A stretch of DNA of 64,000 nucleotides from Serinus canaria (GCF_022539315.1 NC_066322.1:22578765-22642764), one strand, 5' to 3'. Shown: positions 39,056-51,000, numbered from the stretch's first letter. Translations and numbers: made by a program. The notes: a model not told the origin generated them from the sequence alone.

Positions 39056-39087
39056 GGGGTTCGGGGGGGCTGAGGGGCTGTGTGGGG
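39056..39087 (+). promoter_or_regulatory. G-quadruplex motif
   Basis: Four G-runs of 4, 7, 4 and 4 bases (39056-39059, 39063-39069, 39074-39077, 39084-39087) are separated by loops of 3, 4 and 6 bases. This satisfies the canonical G3+N1-7 quadruplex rule with margin. It lies on the plus strand, 215 bp beyond the minisatellite. Such motifs act in transcription, replication pausing and genome instability. Which applies here cannot be read from the sequence. Confidence 0.6.
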
Positions 39088-39657
39088 CTCAGCTGCCAGC
39101 TGGGGTGGAACCACAGCAGCCCTTAAACATTTTGCTGTAACCCATCAGTCAGACAGACTGTGACAGGCAGAAAGCAGTTTAACTTCCCTCTGGCAGACAG
39201 GAGCCTGAATTCCTACAGACTGTTCTTACAAACAGCACTCACAGATGTCCCAGCTGGTAACACAACAGACAAGATACCTTGGAAGGGATCACCTACAGAA
39301 TTATCCTGCAATTTTGACTAGGCCTGCATGCAAAAGCTGTTTTTACAATCAGTTCAGTGAGCATCAGTGAAAAAACACAAGGCTTTAAAAAGGGCAATAA
39401 AGACAAATATCATTTAATGTCTGCCAGTATGAGCCTAACACAAATATTAAGACTTCAGCTGAGCTAACTAGAAGAAATCCTGTGTATTTAAGAATTTTTA
39501 AGTCTCCTGCAGATCAGGAATGAAAGCCAACATAGTGTATTTCTCAGTAGTGCACTTGTGCCACAAAAAGGAAATCACACTTGGTAGTAACTTTAATCAG
39601 GCATTCAATTTCCTGAAGTCTTCAGCAAATAAACAACCATTTTTGCTTAGAAATTAA

Positions 39658-40071
39658 GCACTAGAAAATAGAACAAAACCAATAAAACTTGACACCACTG
39701 TGACTATTTATGCAGACATAAGCAGGAGCAGTCCAGAAAATGAATGCTCTAATATAGACACAATACCAGAAATTACAATTTATTCCCACCTACCCAACAG
39801 GGAAAAAAAAAAAAAAAAAGTAGTGACAAGCACTGGCAAAGCTGAATTACAATTTAGACTGATGTTGCAGGTAGGCATAAAAGTTAAGAGATTCATTAAT
39901 ATCATTTTGTACACTAATGACTGGAATAAAATAATAATAATGCAAGTGAGAATAAAGCCCCTATTTTTCCTGAGACAGGAAAGCAAAATAACTTCTGCCT
40001 CTGATTGGTTTTGCTTCTTGGAAAAAAAAAAAATCATGAGTTCTTGTATTACTCAGTGTTATTTGTTTTAA
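39658..40071 (+). other. Open frame with two ITSM-like tyrosine motifs
   Basis: This plus-strand frame is open for 137 codons, first in-frame GTG at 39700, stop at 40071. Near its start it has TIYADI and, 24 residues later, TIYSHL. These fit the T-x-Y-x-x-[V/I/L] switch motif (ITSM) bound by SAP-type adaptors in SLAM-family receptor tails, and I recall a similar spacing in mammalian SLAMF6. After TIYSHL the frame runs into an A17 homopolymer (39803-39819), giving a lysine run. A passable donor (CAG then GTAGGC) follows at about 39870. I found no upstream transmembrane or immunoglobulin exon, no good acceptor and no ATG, so chance is quite possible. Avian SLAM genes, as I recall, lie mainly on a GC-rich microchromosome, unlike this DNA. 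Confidence 0.15.
39803..39819. repeat. Poly-A run of 17
   Basis: An A17 homopolymer inside the open frame described for 39658-40071. It is prone to length change, so that frame would be unstable if it were coding. Confidence 0.8.
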
Positions 40072-42059
40072 GTTAAAGGAACTGATCAGAGTTCTTTAAG
40101 AAAATACTGTACTGCCCCCAAATGAACACACTGGAGCAGATGGACAAAACAATTATTCAGAAAAATAAAAAGCAAGCAACAAAAAAGGCCTAAAGGAAAA
40201 TTTGAGGTGAAAGAGAGCTACATGCAGGCAGCCATCCTATTTCCTCATGTGTCTTGTGATTCACTGAATAAAATGAGATTAAAAAAATTGCCTAACAATT
40301 CCAAGCACAAATATTTTTCATAGTTTTTCAGCTACAGTAAGACTAAGCTTAAAAAAAGGCAGGTACAGATAATGAAAACACTACTTTGGTGTAAGAAAAT
40401 AATCAGTAATTTGGCAGAAGTAATTATTAATCTCTTAAGTGAGAATTATTCATTGATACCATTTACAGATTTGGCTAGCTTAGAGTCTAGGTACAATCAG
40501 TCTTAAATGCCTTAATTTCCACATGTGCATGTATCTTTTGTGTACTGGAAAAGCACAGATAATTCCTGGTAAATAAGTACAATTCCCAGTCTCACAGTTT
40601 AAAGTATTTTAAATAATAGACGCCAAAAAAAAATTAAAAGGCAGCACAAAACTATCCAAGACATTACTTTCTGCTTTACTTGCATTAAGTGGCCAAGTGC
40701 AACTTTTAAAAGAGCCAAATTCACTTCACAGTATCAATGATTCTTTTGCAATTGATTCTTCAAAATAATTGTATTTATAAAACAGAAAGTGGAGATCAAA
40801 TGCTTCTGACCAGAGCCATCCTTTCAGCTTCACTGTGAATCATTAGAATACCCTTGGATTTCCCCACTTCCCACAAGTCAAAGAAACATTTTAGTAAAGT
40901 AGAAAATGCCTTTTTCCCCATCATATTTAAAATGCAGCTATGCTTATATTTCTACATATCAATATTGCACGTACCTGGGTGGGGTGGAGGACTCCCCCAA
41001 AAAGGAAAGCAATGACCTCTGCAAAGATGTTGGAGTCATTAGTACACCAAATATGACACACAGAAATGGTAGCAAATGTTAGAGCTCAGAGTCTGGGAGA
41101 CTCAGCTGAGCTGATGACCCTTCCTCTGTCTCAATGCATATTACATATAAATGCAAATAACCATTTGAAAAACAATGTGAAAACTCGAGGAACATTTGAA
41201 ATTTTGGAAGTTAGCAAGATGCAGAACATGAGGTAAAACACATGAACACACCACTTAGGTCAAAAGAAATTTGATACCCACTTTTAAAAAGTTATAAACC
41301 TGAAATAAAAAATAGGAAAAGCTATTTTCTTCTAAAATGTCCACTGGCAACCAAATTGATTTTCACAGCCACTTTATTTCTCTGTGCTTAGACAGGTGGA
41401 AGCAGTAAAGGCTAGCAGTCAATGGCTTTACTGCTTTAATTGTGAGTGAAATTTAGCCTCATGGTCCCACACCTGCAGGAGCCTTTTTGAGGGAGAAAAG
41501 AAGCATTTTGCCTATAGGTTAGCTTGTCTTTGGCTATTTTAGTTTGTCTTTCAAAACAAGTATCAACACAAATCCAATTCTCAACTTCAACTAGATAAAG
41601 AGGTTAAAAAACCTCAAACAAACAATTACCCCACATCTGATTTAAAAAGATAGTAAGTTACAACCACTCATACTAAGCCAGCTTTGCAGGACAGAAAGGA
41701 GCAAAAACACTAAAATGCTTGCAATATGAAAGCAACAAGCTTGTAAGGAGTCACCAGATGAAACAAAGAAAATAAGAAAATTCAGACAGGAGTATATTGA
41801 AAACAAGCCTCTGTTTTTCCAAGACCAAACACAAGCGAGTTCCAAGGAGGACGCACACCGTGCACCTGCCCAGGCCCCTCATAGGAAGCTCCCACACCCT
41901 CAGTTTCACACGCCGAGGAAATACTCATGAGACATCATCCATTCCTCCTGCCTTCCTTCCAAAAGGAGGAACTGCAAAAATTTCCACTTGCCTATTCTTG
42001 TTTTGAAAGGGAGAAAACTAAACTCACGCTATTTCAAGTATCAGGTACGAAATTTGGGG
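40072..42059. other. Non-coding AT-rich DNA leading to the CpG island
   Basis: AT-rich unique sequence becoming more GC-rich from about 41800. No recognisable exon. Confidence 0.55.
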
Positions 42060-42168
42060 ATTCGGCTTTGTTTTTTGTAAGTGCGTCACAGGTGAGGGCA
42101 GCGCCGGCATCCTCTCACCTGCTGCGCGCCCCTAAGGGCTCGGGCCCCTGCGGGCGCACCACCCCCAA

Positions 42169-42225
42169 AACTTGCAAAACTTACTTGCACAACTTGCAAA
42201 ACTTACTTACACAACTTGCGAAACA
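42169..42225. repeat. 22-bp tandem repeat beside the minus-strand donor
   Basis: Units start with AACTTGCAAAACTTACTT at 42169 and 42191, with a partial third unit (AACTTGCGAAAC) at 42213. The first two differ by one base. On the minus strand each full unit contains AAGTAAGT, so the repeat creates extra GTAAGT donor-like sequences 50-90 bp downstream of the donor at 42271. Confidence 0.8.
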
Positions 42226-42271
42226 TTTCCAGCACACCCAGAAACACGATGGGAATTTTCACCGTACTTAC

Positions 42272-42644
42272 CGCCAGGAGCGATGCTGGCGGACACCTGA
42301 GCTCCGCGGGAGCGCAGTGAGCCCGCCCGGGCCGGCGGCTGCAGCCAGAGGATGACGATGAGGAGCCCGCGGGGCTGCCGGGTCCCCAGCGCCGGGAGGG
42401 TGCCCGTGAGCACCTTGACGCCTTCCCTCTGCCAGAGATGCAGCCCCAAAGCCCTGCTGGGCTGGGGATGGATCCCTGCCCCGGGAGGGGCCGGTCCCTC
42501 GCAGGTGTGCGGGGTGCGGCGGGCACTGATGAGCGGGGCCGCCCCAGCTGTGCCCACCCAGCGCCCGGCCTTGCCCACGCCTGCCCGACCTCGGACTGCC
42601 ACCAACACACGGACCAGGCTGGAACAGAGATCTGCGGCTTTCAC
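42272..42644 (-). other. Candidate first exon with signal-peptide-like segment
   Basis: On the minus strand one frame is open from an ATG at 42644 to the splice donor after 42272 (exon end CCTGGCG, intron GTAAGTACGG, phase 1). Just before the donor it reads RQPRGLLIVILWLQPPARAG. This is a basic n-region, a hydrophobic core (LLIVILWL) and an A-R-A stretch that would suit signal peptidase cleavage. Together with the CpG island this suggests the 5' exon of a secreted or membrane protein. The weak point is the start: the only in-frame ATG is about 90 codons upstream of the hydrophobic core, and the codon before KVL is GTC, not ATG. The true exon may begin inside this interval, use another start or be 5' UTR. 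I do not recognise the gene. Two other minus frames overlap here because stops are rare in GC-rich DNA. Confidence 0.3.
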
Positions 42645-42750
42645 ACAACGCCTGAGATAAAGCTCTCACGATGACAGCGGGAAAAGTTCTGTTAAGCACA
42701 TTGCTAGAACCTTCGTGAAAATGAGAGTGCACGCATGGAAAACCTCGTCC

Positions 42751-45700
42751 GACTTCAACAGATCTGGAACCAGACCACAAAACCAACCTTTGTTTGGTTC
42801 TCAGAGGGAGAAGAAAGCTGCAAAGATAATTTGAGATAGTACCATACTAGGAAGCCTTGAAATCACTTTAATCATCCCTGACAGACAGTAGGAATTTTAA
42901 TTCTTATTTAGTAAGATCATAAAATAGTTATTACTATTTTATGCAACAGTTTGAAAAAGTGTGACTGATATTGTCTTGCTTTTTTTCCCAAAGTCTTCAT
43001 TACATTTAAGTCAATCTCCTCAGCATGATTTTTTGGCACAAAGACAGCATGGATACTTATGAATTGCTGTCATAACATACCTGAAATCTACAAAAAGCAT
43101 CTGTTGTGGAAGAGCTCCTAATTTAACAGGACACATTTACTCAGGAAAGATTGGTTGTAGTTAGTTTTTAATATTCCTAATTATGCAATGAAACCTTTTT
43201 TGAACCCACTGGAGTTTTGTCTTTGCCTTCCATGACAAATGGATTTCATTGATAACATTGGAAATAACTGTGAACTCTGAGCAGTGACACTGTGGTAGGA
43301 CACCTGGAAAAGCACCTACAACCTCTATCTCTTCTTCAGAGCTGTTTGGTTTAGGCACGAGAAAGGCAATTTTTAAAAAAATCCATTTGGTAACAAGAAG
43401 TAACAAAATGCTACCTGCCTTTTAATTAAACTGATGTACAGTTTTGAGGAGTTTTTGTTAATTAAACGCTAATTTTGCCCAACCAGGGAATGTATCCAAA
43501 ATGTTACATGCACTTCCAGCACCGCGGTTTTGGGCTGTTCCTGTGTGGCTTTACCATCATGAGGCAAGAGGGGACTGTCACCCCCGTCCCCAGAATGCTT
43601 AATTTGTCAGCTTTTTATTGCCACCAAAAGACCTTTTCTCCAGAAATCTACAGAGCCAGCAGTAGTGGAGCTGGAGGCACTCGAATTATCCAATTTCCCA
43701 TAAGGAGCAGGGAGCTTCACAGGTAAGCCTAACTGTTGAAACACCCAATATTTGCCCAGCACTAAGTACTGTTAAACACAGGCATCCTGTGCTGTGTCAG
43801 TTTCACCTGCACTTCAGTCTTTTAAAATCTGCCAGTGTCCCCATCCTCACCTCATGGCTTCCTCTTCTATGCCAATAACATAAATGTTTCCCTTTGCAGT
43901 GTGTTTTAATAGCTTGCTAAAAACTTTCTATAAAAAGAAATAATTGATGTCCCATTCTTAAAATAAATTGTGATGGATGGAAATGAGATGAGCAATTATA
44001 TCTGACATTAACAAATAAATCTGCATGATATTCACTTAGAGCTTATATAACTTTTACAATGTTACATCAAATTATTCAGCAAAATTTCAGACTTAAATGA
44101 GTGTAATGGAAGTATGGCTACAAAACTCTTAAACCTAGCACTTAGGGATTGGATTACACTCCAACTTAAATTCTTATTCCTATGTAAAACTGTAATACAT
44201 CAAAGAAATAGAAGTATCAATGGTTTGGATTTTTTTTTCCTTTTACCCTGCTTTAAATAATATAATGTGGTGTTTGTGAAAATCCTTGTTTAACACCATG
44301 ATGCTCCCAAGAAATTGCAAAACTATTACAAGAAGAAAGCAGCCAAGTGACACCTCCAAAAATACTTCAATAGATGCTTCAGATGAATCTGCCATTTCCT
44401 GAGTGAAGCAGATAAAAGGAAGAGTTAACAAAGCTGAGAGAAACTTGGAATTTTTGTTCTGTGGACAATTCCAAGTTAGGACAAAGAAAGAAAATTATTC
44501 CAAAGACAGAAAAATAATCAATGGTAACCAATAGAAGTAGGGAATATTTTTTGCCCCAAAAGACAAAATCATTTAATACTGATAAACCCACAACTTTTTC
44601 TCTTAGAGTGGCTGATATATTTCGAATTCTTTGTAAAGAAAACAAAATCACGTAAGCAGATTCAAATCACTCTGAGTATCAAAGGAAGGAACCTCCAGAT
44701 TAATTATCAAATTCAGTCCTGGAGCCCAAAACCACACACTTTGAGATAACATTAAAACACCATATCTTGTTTATCCTACCTACTGAGGAAATCTGTTTTA
44801 TTTCATAAAATGTGGATGAGAATTCAAAAGTCTTTAGTTCAGATGAAAACTGTGTATAAGATCTGATTTATCAGTAGGTCTTATAAACAAAAGGACAAAC
44901 AATAGCAGATGGTATACAATACTTCAGAGGCAAAACAAAGAGGCTGCTAAGCCTCTAAAACTGGGGCAGAAATTTATTTCAGATACTTCTATGGAAGCAC
45001 TTTAATGCTTTTCTAACTTCTGTGGTCTTTGTTCCATGTATTCCTTGTGCAACTCTCCTCTTCAAAATGTACTTCAAAGTCAGCTGGTGTCAGTACACTG
45101 AGAGGCTTTTTTTTTAATAAGTCTTTTTTCCCCCTTGTGCCTTAGCTCATTTCCTGCCTTGCTTGTCATCTTCTGTCACACTACTTGCTCTCCTAAACAC
45201 TTCAGCTGACAGTTTATCATTATCTTTGTTTATCTGTTCTAACTAACAGGCATTCCAGCAGCTGTGAGTAAAGGGGTCTCTGTTATCAGGATCTGCACAG
45301 CTAATTGCTGTGTTCTTTGTGCACATCAGGTTGCACACACAAACTTCATCTCCACAATTCCATTTTTTACAGCACGGACATCTTTCTTTATTGAGATGAG
45401 TACAGAGGTGAGTGTTGCATATGGCTCATATATGCTGTTGAACACTGTGGGAGGCTCTCAGCCCATTGCTGCTTTAATCACTTGTCACTCTGAAATTATA
45501 ACAGTAGCAAGCGAGTAAAAAGCACTTTCATCTTTCTGGAATGCTAAAATAGCTTTTGAATGCTGCTTTTGGATCACTCAGATGGAACTTTCCAGGTCTC
45601 TCCAGCCTTGCTGAGACAGATTTCCTGTACAAGGTAAGAACATACTACATTTCATTGCTCAAAATATATGCTCAGAAATTAGCATTCTCCTAAAATTCTG

Positions 45701-45924
45701 CCAGGAACTCTGTGACCCTTTAATCATTAAAGGATGAAAAGGTAGATGGAAAGAAAGACATCTAAAATACCTTTTTTTACCATGTAAAGGTAAGAAATTT
45801 GATATAAAATTGTGACTCTGCAAAAGGTCTTTTTGACATGGTTTCTAAGTCAAGAATTTTTCATGGTCCTCTGACAACATTTGAATTAAATTCATCCAAG
45901 TCAAAAGACTAAGAAAGGTATCAC
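42751..45924. other. Non-coding AT-rich DNA, no clear gene
   Basis: Two weak exon-like signals occur on the plus strand: the frame at 43475-43726 ends at CACAG followed by GTAAGCC, and a donor AAG followed by GTAAGAAC lies at about 45633. Neither has a convincing acceptor plus coding frame. They could belong to a non-coding transcript or be chance. Confidence 0.45.
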
Positions 45925-46425
45925 TTACAGCATAGTAGCAAAACCAAAGTATTTTTGATAATCTATATTTACATTACACAAACTGTACTTGAGATAAGTC
46001 CAGAAGTAAACTAAAAATAGAATACTGAGCAAGTAGCAAAAGACTTTAAAGAGAAAATTAATAAGCAATTGCAAAGTTACATTTCCCAAATACTGTTCTG
46101 TAAGTGGTTCAGGCTCTGTTTTATGTTTTGTAGTTGAATGATGGGATTTTGCTGGAATGTAGAAGTGAATCTCTCCAAAGTGAATGGAGAGAGCTGTTTG
46201 ACATGGCACATGTTCTGGTGCTTGCTCATGAGGAAGGTTTCTTTGGTTAAAAGTAGGAAGACCTTCTTGAACTTTTTCTGCAAAAGCTCTGCTAATCCAC
46301 TGCTCACCAATGAAACAAGTGGGTAACAAGTCATCTCCACAGAAAAAGGAAAAATATAATTGATCAGACTCACATTTATTTAGATTGCCAGATCTGGATC
46401 TACAGGCAAGAAATGAAGGCTCCAT
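45925..46425 (-). other. 166-codon ATG frame with hydrophobic C-terminal segment
   Basis: A minus-strand frame starts with ATG (46425) and runs 166 codons to TAA. It is in AT-rich DNA where stops should be frequent. About residues 118-144 are strongly hydrophobic (LLINFLFKVFCYLLSILFLVYF), consistent with one membrane span. The 5' part is hydrophilic, with four cysteines in the first 45 residues. The last codons overlap a donor-like GTAAGT (45928-45923 on the minus strand), so the frame could be part of an exon. A second minus frame (46077-46373) overlaps it. I recognise no family, and chance origin is not excluded. Confidence 0.15.
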
Positions 46426-46429
46426 AAAA

Positions 46430-47949
46430 ATAGAGAGGGAATAAAAGACACCAGAAGAAAAAGAAGGAACAGAGAGAAAAAAAGGATTAGGAAAACATGA
46501 AGTTCAGTCATGCACACCTCAATTTACCCTACAAACCTATGGAACTGCATTCAGAAGGTGGAAACAGAACGATTATGACACTCAGAAAAATGCAGCAATT
46601 CTGAGAAAGGCAAGGAGGGGCAGGCAGAGACAAGTGCTCAGATGATGCAGAACCCAGAATAGCTCTGTTAAGCTGCAGTCAAAACAGATGTTATCTCTAG
46701 ATAACTGAGTGAAATCTAGCAGGGAACAAAGGCAGAGGGGTGCAAGTTTCAAGCATTCCTTTTCCACTTCCCTCACAAACATCACTAGATGATATTTTGG
46801 ACTGAACCTCTAGTGTTTTACCACTGTATGTATTTCTGCCTCACTGAAACATTCTTCTTCCTACATTAATATTTTTTCTGCTTATCATTCTCCCCAGTGA
46901 CAACCTAAGTCACAATCACCCTGAAAATAATGTTTAATACTTGATCTCATTTAAAAACTCAAGTATAAATCACCTGCATAAATTAACTTCTGGAGATACT
47001 TTTTGGAGCAGTCTGGATTTGGCTGCAGATTTGTTGTCCTCTCTGCTGTTCCTTTATCCCAGTGTGCCGTGATTATTAGTCAGTGTGACATTGTTACTAA
47101 GTTCTTGCCTTTTTCCTATCATGCACATTCTCCCACCTCAGTCATTTTTATTTCTTTTCAAGATCTCTCATTGACAACATCTCACTGTGCTCATTTATTT
47201 GCTTAATTGGCATTCACATAACTTTCAGTACCATGATCTATTCATGTTATTAATTTTGCTAGGCTGCATTGCTGTATCTGCTGTAAGCATTGATTTGAAC
47301 ACCTGAACACAACCTTGAAAGTTTTCAGTTTGTAGACTACCAACTCCTTCCTGCGTTTTCTTCCTACTAATTGAAAAATTTGCATGTTGCTTTAATAAAA
47401 AGACAACTGTCACAAACCAGAGGCCTTTACTGTTTCAATCACATTTCTAGCATTCCAGCACCCATAAACAGGGGTCTTCTAATGCACATTCTGTAAAACT
47501 TCAATTTGTTACTTTCTTGCATGACTTTGTTTTATTTTTCTTCTCCAATTCACATCAAGTAACAACCCACTCCTTGAAAAAAGCCAGTGAATTTTCCATC
47601 TATCTGTCTTTTATGAGTCCACCATCATCAAAATAACAGGAAAACCATAGAGTATGAGGAGTTTAGTGGCTCTTTTTTTTTCCTCTCCAGACATGACTGA
47701 ATGGATATTGATATTTTTCCATCAATTCCATCTCCACACAAAAATGATACATAGCTGCTATAGGTTCATGACAGATCAGGACACCCATGGAAGGTTACCA
47801 GCTAATATCTAGGGGTGAATCTAACTCTGAAAACTGATATGAGCAATCAGTTCACACTCTTATGCAACAGAGCTATTTGTCTGCATCTGTCAAATTTCAG
47901 AAGTACAGCATTTGCCTTTTTATTTATTCATTAGTTATCTTAGATCAGC
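46430..47949. other. Non-coding AT-rich DNA, no gene seen
   Basis: Unique sequence with short frames only (up to 67 codons) and no recognisable repeats. Confidence 0.55.
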
Positions 47950-48050
47950 TTAGAATCATGAAATTAGAAAGGACCATGGTTAAATGTGCAAACCAGGGAA
48001 TTAATGCTGCCAGCAGTGATGTCATTTGACCAAGTTCACCAGATCAGAAC
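47950..48050 (-). mobile_element. Possible CR1-like LINE remnant
   Basis: The plus strand reads TTAGAATCATGAAATTAGAA, then AGGACCATGG. This resembles the reverse complement of a CR1 3' terminus (GAATCATAGAATCA, then GGAAAGGACC, in outline). The similarity is short and decays after about 40 bp, so the outer limits are guesses. Confidence 0.35.
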
Positions 48051-51000
48051 CTTCTTTATCCTGAGAGCCCACAATAAGGAAAAATTTCATATTACACTAA
48101 ACTCTCTGTAAAACAGTAAATACAAAATCTCCCAGTGCCATTTTGGAGGTGCCTCAGAAAAGAGAATGGCACTTGAAATGAAATGGTAAGGCTCTGAGGA
48201 AAAAAAAAAAAATCCCTGTTTCTTACAAGCACTGAAGACCGCTATTGCTTACCACAGTGTGTCTGCTGAAACAGCCCAGCTTGTAGTGAAGTGCACAGCA
48301 CAACCTGCTGTAACACCAGGGCATTCTTCTCCCCACTCTGACAGAGCACAAACAGAGCAAGTAACGCTTAGAAAGAGAAGCCCTGGCAAGCTCACATAAA
48401 TCTTTATTAGGGTATCCTAAGTATTCTGCCTCCTGTGACCCCACAACAAAACTGTTCACAGTCTTCCATCCCTTCAGTCAGGAAATCCTTTAGGAACTGT
48501 TTTGGTTTTCTGCTTTTTCTTTTTTCAAGGGGGACAAAAGCCCAGCAGCAATGTGGGTGCACTTTGTAAGGATAAGAAAAAGACAGACTTCCCCATGGCA
48601 CATGGAAACCTGCTAAAATGAAATAACAAAACGAGACAAAAAGAACAGGTGAGAATCTTGGGCTGTGTAAAGCAAACAGGGAGTTCAGCTTTGTCTCTGA
48701 ATGTGAGTGTGTTTTCAGCAGGTTAACAAATCCACAGAAAAGGCTTGGATGGGCTATAATATCACTGTCTCATCAATCCTGGCAAACCTGAAAGGGCAAT
48801 AGCACGGGGATGGATGAAAGCCTGTGCTGTTTGCAGGTCCTGTGCCTGCTCCACACAGCACAGAGTAATAAGTATGGCTTTGAAACAAAACATTTTAAGG
48901 AAGCTATTTCATTTCTTTCTGCAGCCCGCTCTCAGTATTGCCTCCAGACATGTTATCTGAAGATTATTTTCTAGTTGCCTTTGTTGTTGTTGCCAAAAGA
49001 CCTCAAAGAATGAAAAGATGCTTTTCAATGATAGGAAAGATATTCTGTGAGGGCATCACAGGCTCGCTGGCCATTCACTGTTATTCTTTCTTTGCTTCAG
49101 GTTTTACAGCCCTTCTCAGGAAGTGCCTTTGAAAGCATTCTTAGAGATACTAAATGTGCTCATGAGAGTTTTACTTTATACAAGTGAAGCCAAGAAGAAA
49201 GCAGAGTTTTGGGGACTGCATACAACAGTATGATTGTGACCTTACCTCAATCTGGAAATTCTTACATCAATTGCATTGGATTTTGAATTAAGCCCTTAGA
49301 AAACACTGATTTCATTAGTGAGCTAAAAATAGACATACACCTCAAAACATTTACTGGCTCCTTTTACACAGTTCACATACTCAGATTCTACTACCTGTTT
49401 CTGTTGCTCTGTGATAGCAGAGCTTGACTTTGGTGTGGATTCCTCATAAGGTTATTAACTCATTCTCACTCTCTAACTCAACTAATGTAGAAAGCAATTA
49501 ATTATTAAAACAATCCATTAGCTCACAATATAAACAGTGAAATAGTGGAAGTTTTGCAATGATTGAGGGAGGGTTAGAAGCTTTGTCTACCAAAATCTTT
49601 TTACAATAAGCCTTAAGTGCTAGTTAATATCAGTGAAGTCTCTTTGGTAAAAATCACTGCAGTCACACAAACAAAAAACCATTCTATTTTAAAGGCCATG
49701 CTGTAAAATACATGAGCAGAATTCATGTTGTGATTGAGAGACCTACAACACAAAATGGAAGAGAAAAACTCACCAATGGCAGCCCACAGGAGGCTGAGTT
49801 ATCTGTGACCAAACCTGGTTAAAGGCAGCTCTGTTGGCTGTGCCACTGCTCACTGATGGCCCCTCCTGCCCTGGGACAGTTTCTAGTGCAGCAATTCCTA
49901 TCCCACTGCTGAAGGAGTGGAGAATAAAAATTGAAGGGTGTATCACCAACTCCAACTCTGCTTTAACTATGCTGGCCTCATTAATTCCCACTTTATTAAA
50001 TAAAAATAGAATCAGATCACTGATCTTATATAGAACAAAGAACATTTTCTATACATTTGTTTCACTGGGATTAATTTAAAACTTTAAAACATGATATTTT
50101 TCAGTAGAGTGATTCATGGAAGACTTGGAGATGAAGTTGGGGGAGGGTGAATGAAACATTGAGATGCCAATTAAGTTCTCTGAACTCCACTGAGTGCACT
50201 GGGAATGCAGTGGAGACTTAATCTTAACTCGGCCTGGCTCAACCATTATTTTTTATAGTTACCAATTCTCATCTTTTACATCTCTAGAAGAGGGTTGCCA
50301 GCTGCTGCATATACAGCTATTGTACTACATGAGCTGGTATAGGACAGAGGACAATTATTCATTTAAATAGGTCCATTAATCCTTATAGTTTGTCATTTGG
50401 CACATAAAACGGGCTTGTATTCATTTTTTTTCTGTGTGAAGTAGGCATTTTAAAATCTTTCACTGTCAAACAAGCCTGTTACACAGCCAGTGCAATCTTT
50501 AATGCTGTTTATTTATCAAACTTAATGTAATAGGATTCCTTGACACAGTACACTGATGAAGAAGTGAGGTTCATTTTCAAAACACTGAAATAAAGCAAAG
50601 ATTTGGTAGCTGATATTCTTCACGCTTTCTGTAATGCACAAATATATGAGCTGCCTCCACCTGAAACAATTTCTACAGCAGCCCACAGATTTTGTAAAAT
50701 GCAATGGAAGATCCTGCTGTAAGACCTGTTAATCACTGAAAAGTGATTTTGCAAGCTACAGCTGTGGTCCAGTGATTCACAGATGTGGCTATAAACCACA
50801 TGACAGATGAGCTATGTAAGAAGTATTAGCAACTCCTGGATTTAGGTAAAATGTTGTATTATATATCATAGCTAAGAGACTGGTATGTGAAAACAATTCC
50901 CTCGAGCAAAGATATGCAACTGCTCTCAGTTTCCAGGGAAAACACGATCTTTTTCAGCTCATACTGCAATAAAAAACAAAGCACCTATAATTCGCAAGTT

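Larger units (their letters stand above)
42060..42750. promoter_or_regulatory. CpG island, the only one in the window
   Basis: CpG dinucleotides, scarce elsewhere, number roughly 50 in about 700 bp. They are densest at 42085-42165, 42240-42420 and 42480-42610. In vertebrates such an island usually marks a promoter and first exon. Both strands carry good splice donors. On the minus strand CCTGGCG is followed by GTAAGTAC (exon end 42272). On the plus strand CACAG is followed by GTGAGG (exon end 42091), and GTAAGT also occurs at 42077-42082. A minus-strand gene, a plus-strand gene or a bidirectional promoter are all possible. No canonical TATA box is evident. Confidence 0.7.

Noticed and set aside
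43475..43726. 83-codon plus-strand frame ending at CACAG followed by GTAAGCC
   Set aside because: The donor-like end is attractive, but the peptide is unrecognised and the upstream AG (AACCAG at about 43486) has a poor pyrimidine tract.
45579..45633. Possible small exon ending at AAG followed by GTAAGAAC
   Set aside because: The donor is good, but the upstream acceptor tract is weak and the frame starting with ATG at the exon edge stops after ten codons. At best a non-coding exon.
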